A program made the position numbers and the translations under genes. This document shows, piece by piece, positions 6,249 through 7,118 of a DNA stretch of 7,118 bases (its first letter is position 1; each line of letters opens with the position of its first letter). Under the pieces are notes generated by a model. It was not told the DNA's origin. It was given only the letters and a program-made list of their open reading frames with translations, and did no database searches. This stretch comes from Candidatus Auribacterota bacterium (GTDB lineage: Bacteria; Auribacterota; JAFGBW01). The DNA is taken from NCBI GenBank assembly GCA_016932965.1, contig JAFGBW010000115.1, positions 1-7,118 on the forward strand, read 5' to 3'.

Positions 6249-6614
6249 ATGAAAACTGATGAGGAACAAAGCCTGGATGATAAAACAGTATCGCGTCTTT
6301 GTAAGATTGGGGGGGGAAAACTGCTTAAAGAAATGATCGCGCTTTTTCTGGATCATGCTCCTAAAAAATTGTCAGTGATATCGGAAGGAGCAGCAACTTC
6401 GGACTGGAAAATGGTTGAAAAAGGCGCGCATTCATTAAAATCCAGCGCGGCCAATCTCGGAGCTATGAAAATGCATCGGATTTCCGAATCTCTTGAGCAA
6501 TTGTCCACGGAAGGGAAAACAGATTCCCTGAGACCATTGATACAGGAGCTTGAAAGTGAATTCATCCATGTCAGGGAACGTCTTTTAGTCATTTCGAAAG
6601 AGGTGTCAGAATGA
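6249..6614 (+). CDS. Stand-alone histidine phosphotransfer (Hpt) domain protein
   Basis: The 121-residue protein consists essentially of one Hpt four-helix domain, the cytoplasmic relay that carries a phosphoryl group on His between receiver domains. The signature AHSLKSSAANLGA spans 60-72, with His61 as the phosphoacceptor and the helix-turn pattern of TorS/BarA-type Hpt domains. Helix A (about 10-36), helices B and C around 53-88 and helix D (about 92-117) fill the length. The start at 6249 is chosen from its AGGA; a TATACT at 6185-6190 could be a -10 but has only a weak -35. The stop TGA overlaps the next gene's ATG (ATGA at 6611-6614), so the two proteins are likely made in step and are probable phosphorelay partners. 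A G8 tract (6309-6316) encodes Gly21-23. No kinase or catalytic domain is present. Confidence 0.88.
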   Translation: MKTDEEQSLDDKTVSRLCKIGGGKLLKEMIALFLDHAPKKLSVISEGAATSDWKMVEKGAHSLKSSAANLGAMKMHRISESLEQLSTEGKTDSLRPLIQELESEFIHVRERLLVISKEVSE

Positions 6615-6979
6615 AAAAAATCGTGATGATTGAAGATAATCCGGACAACCGGCTGTTGGTCTGCGCTATTTTGAAAGATTACTATCAGATATTTGAATGC
6701 GACAGCAGTTTGAGCGCGATGAGTTGTCTGCGGTCCATGAAACCTGATGGGATATTATTGGATATTTCCCTGCCGGAGATAGATGGAACGGAAATATTGC
6801 AGATGATCAGAGCTGAAGCAGAATTAAAAGATACGCCTGTGATTGCGCTGACTGCTCATGCCATGAAAGGGGATCGTGAAAAGTATCTGGCTTTAGGATT
6901 CAATGACTATGTTACAAAGCCCATCATGGATGAGACAGTTTTGATTGAAACACTGAGAAAATATGTCCCTTTTCCATGA
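6611..6979 (+). CDS. Single-domain response regulator receiver (CheY/DivK-like)
   Basis: The 122-residue protein is a complete receiver domain with no output domain. The acidic pocket is Glu8-Asp9, the phosphoacceptor is Asp51 in GILLDISLPEIDG (47-59), the switch Thr is Thr81 in IALTAHA (78-84), and the conserved Lys is Lys103 in VTKP (101-104). TAHAMKGDREKYLALGFNDY is typical of DivK-like and hybrid-kinase receivers. It should accept phosphate from a kinase or Hpt protein and act by protein contact, or serve as a relay or sink. It begins at ATGA overlapping the Hpt stop, with AGAGGTG upstream, and its own TGA overlaps the next gene's ATG in the same manner. Specific output is unknown. Confidence 0.93.
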   Translation: MKKIVMIEDNPDNRLLVCAILKDYYQIFECDSSLSAMSCLRSMKPDGILLDISLPEIDGTEILQMIRAEAELKDTPVIALTAHAMKGDREKYLALGFNDYVTKPIMDETVLIETLRKYVPFP

Positions 6980-7118
6980 CTTCAGCCGGAAATTATACCA
7001 CAGTGCCTGTTATGCCTCGTGTTGTAGTGTGGGTAGTTCTTGCCATATGCGGATTCACTCTTTTATTGGGATTCCATCATCAGTTTGATATTTCCCGGAC
7101 CATACTGGTGATCACCCC
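6976..7118 (+). CDS. N-terminus of a membrane protein, truncated by window edge
   Basis: The frame is open from the ATG at 6976 to the window end: 47 complete codons, no stop. The ATGA junction with the receiver gene (6976-6979) repeats the Hpt/receiver arrangement, which supports this start even though no clear Shine-Dalgarno is seen. An ATG at 7012 is an alternative. After about 14 polar residues comes a hydrophobic segment (residues about 15-33, VVVWVVLAICGFTLLLGF), then HHQFDISRTILVIT. This looks like a first membrane helix leading to an outer loop. By context a sensor histidine kinase or GGDEF-type signalling protein would fit, but no such domain is inside the window. Confidence 0.65.
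   Translation, partial: MTSAGNYTTVPVMPRVVVWVVLAICGFTLLLGFHHQFDISRTILVIT

Overview
The window looks like an ordinary chromosomal stretch of a Gram-negative bacterium. It carries DNA polymerase III delta', a tyrosyl-tRNA synthetase, two tRNAs and a phosphorelay operon. The mix points loosely to Desulfobacterota/deltaproteobacteria or a relative: short intrinsically folded GCAGAG/CACGGAG intergenic repeats, TTG start codons, tRNAs without encoded CCA, a Hpt plus single-domain receiver pair, and intermediate base composition. This placement is inference; no marker here is diagnostic. I see no phage, transposase, CRISPR array or defence gene.

Left part (1-2101): the 3' part of holB (clamp-loader delta') runs rightward off the left edge and faces tyrS, which runs leftward. 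The 190-bp convergent gap is almost filled by a repeat element with a strong nested hairpin, probably the shared transcription end.

Middle (2102-5709): a 220-bp divergent promoter region separates tyrS from a 996-residue membrane protein. That protein resembles GT-C glycosyltransferase-like (YfhO-like) proteins and has a large C-terminal extracytoplasmic beta-rich extension. It ends against a near-perfect 22-bp palindrome. Beyond this a small unrecognised helical protein (102 aa) is encoded on the minus strand with its own well-formed promoter.

Right part (5839-7118): a minus-strand tRNA-Val(TAC)/tRNA-Asp(GTC) pair has a promoter upstream and a strong stem-loop downstream that has an alternative pairing partner. 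Divergent from it, a plus-strand operon begins with a stand-alone histidine phosphotransfer (Hpt) protein. Next is a CheY/DivK-like single-domain receiver, then the N-terminus of a membrane protein that leaves the window. All three genes overlap by ATGA junctions, suggesting translational coupling and joint function in phosphoryl transfer.

No clearly new system is demonstrable. The best leads are the coupled Hpt-receiver-membrane protein operon, the orphan GT-C/beta-sandwich protein with long mononucleotide tracts, and the switch-like stem-loops after the tRNA pair.
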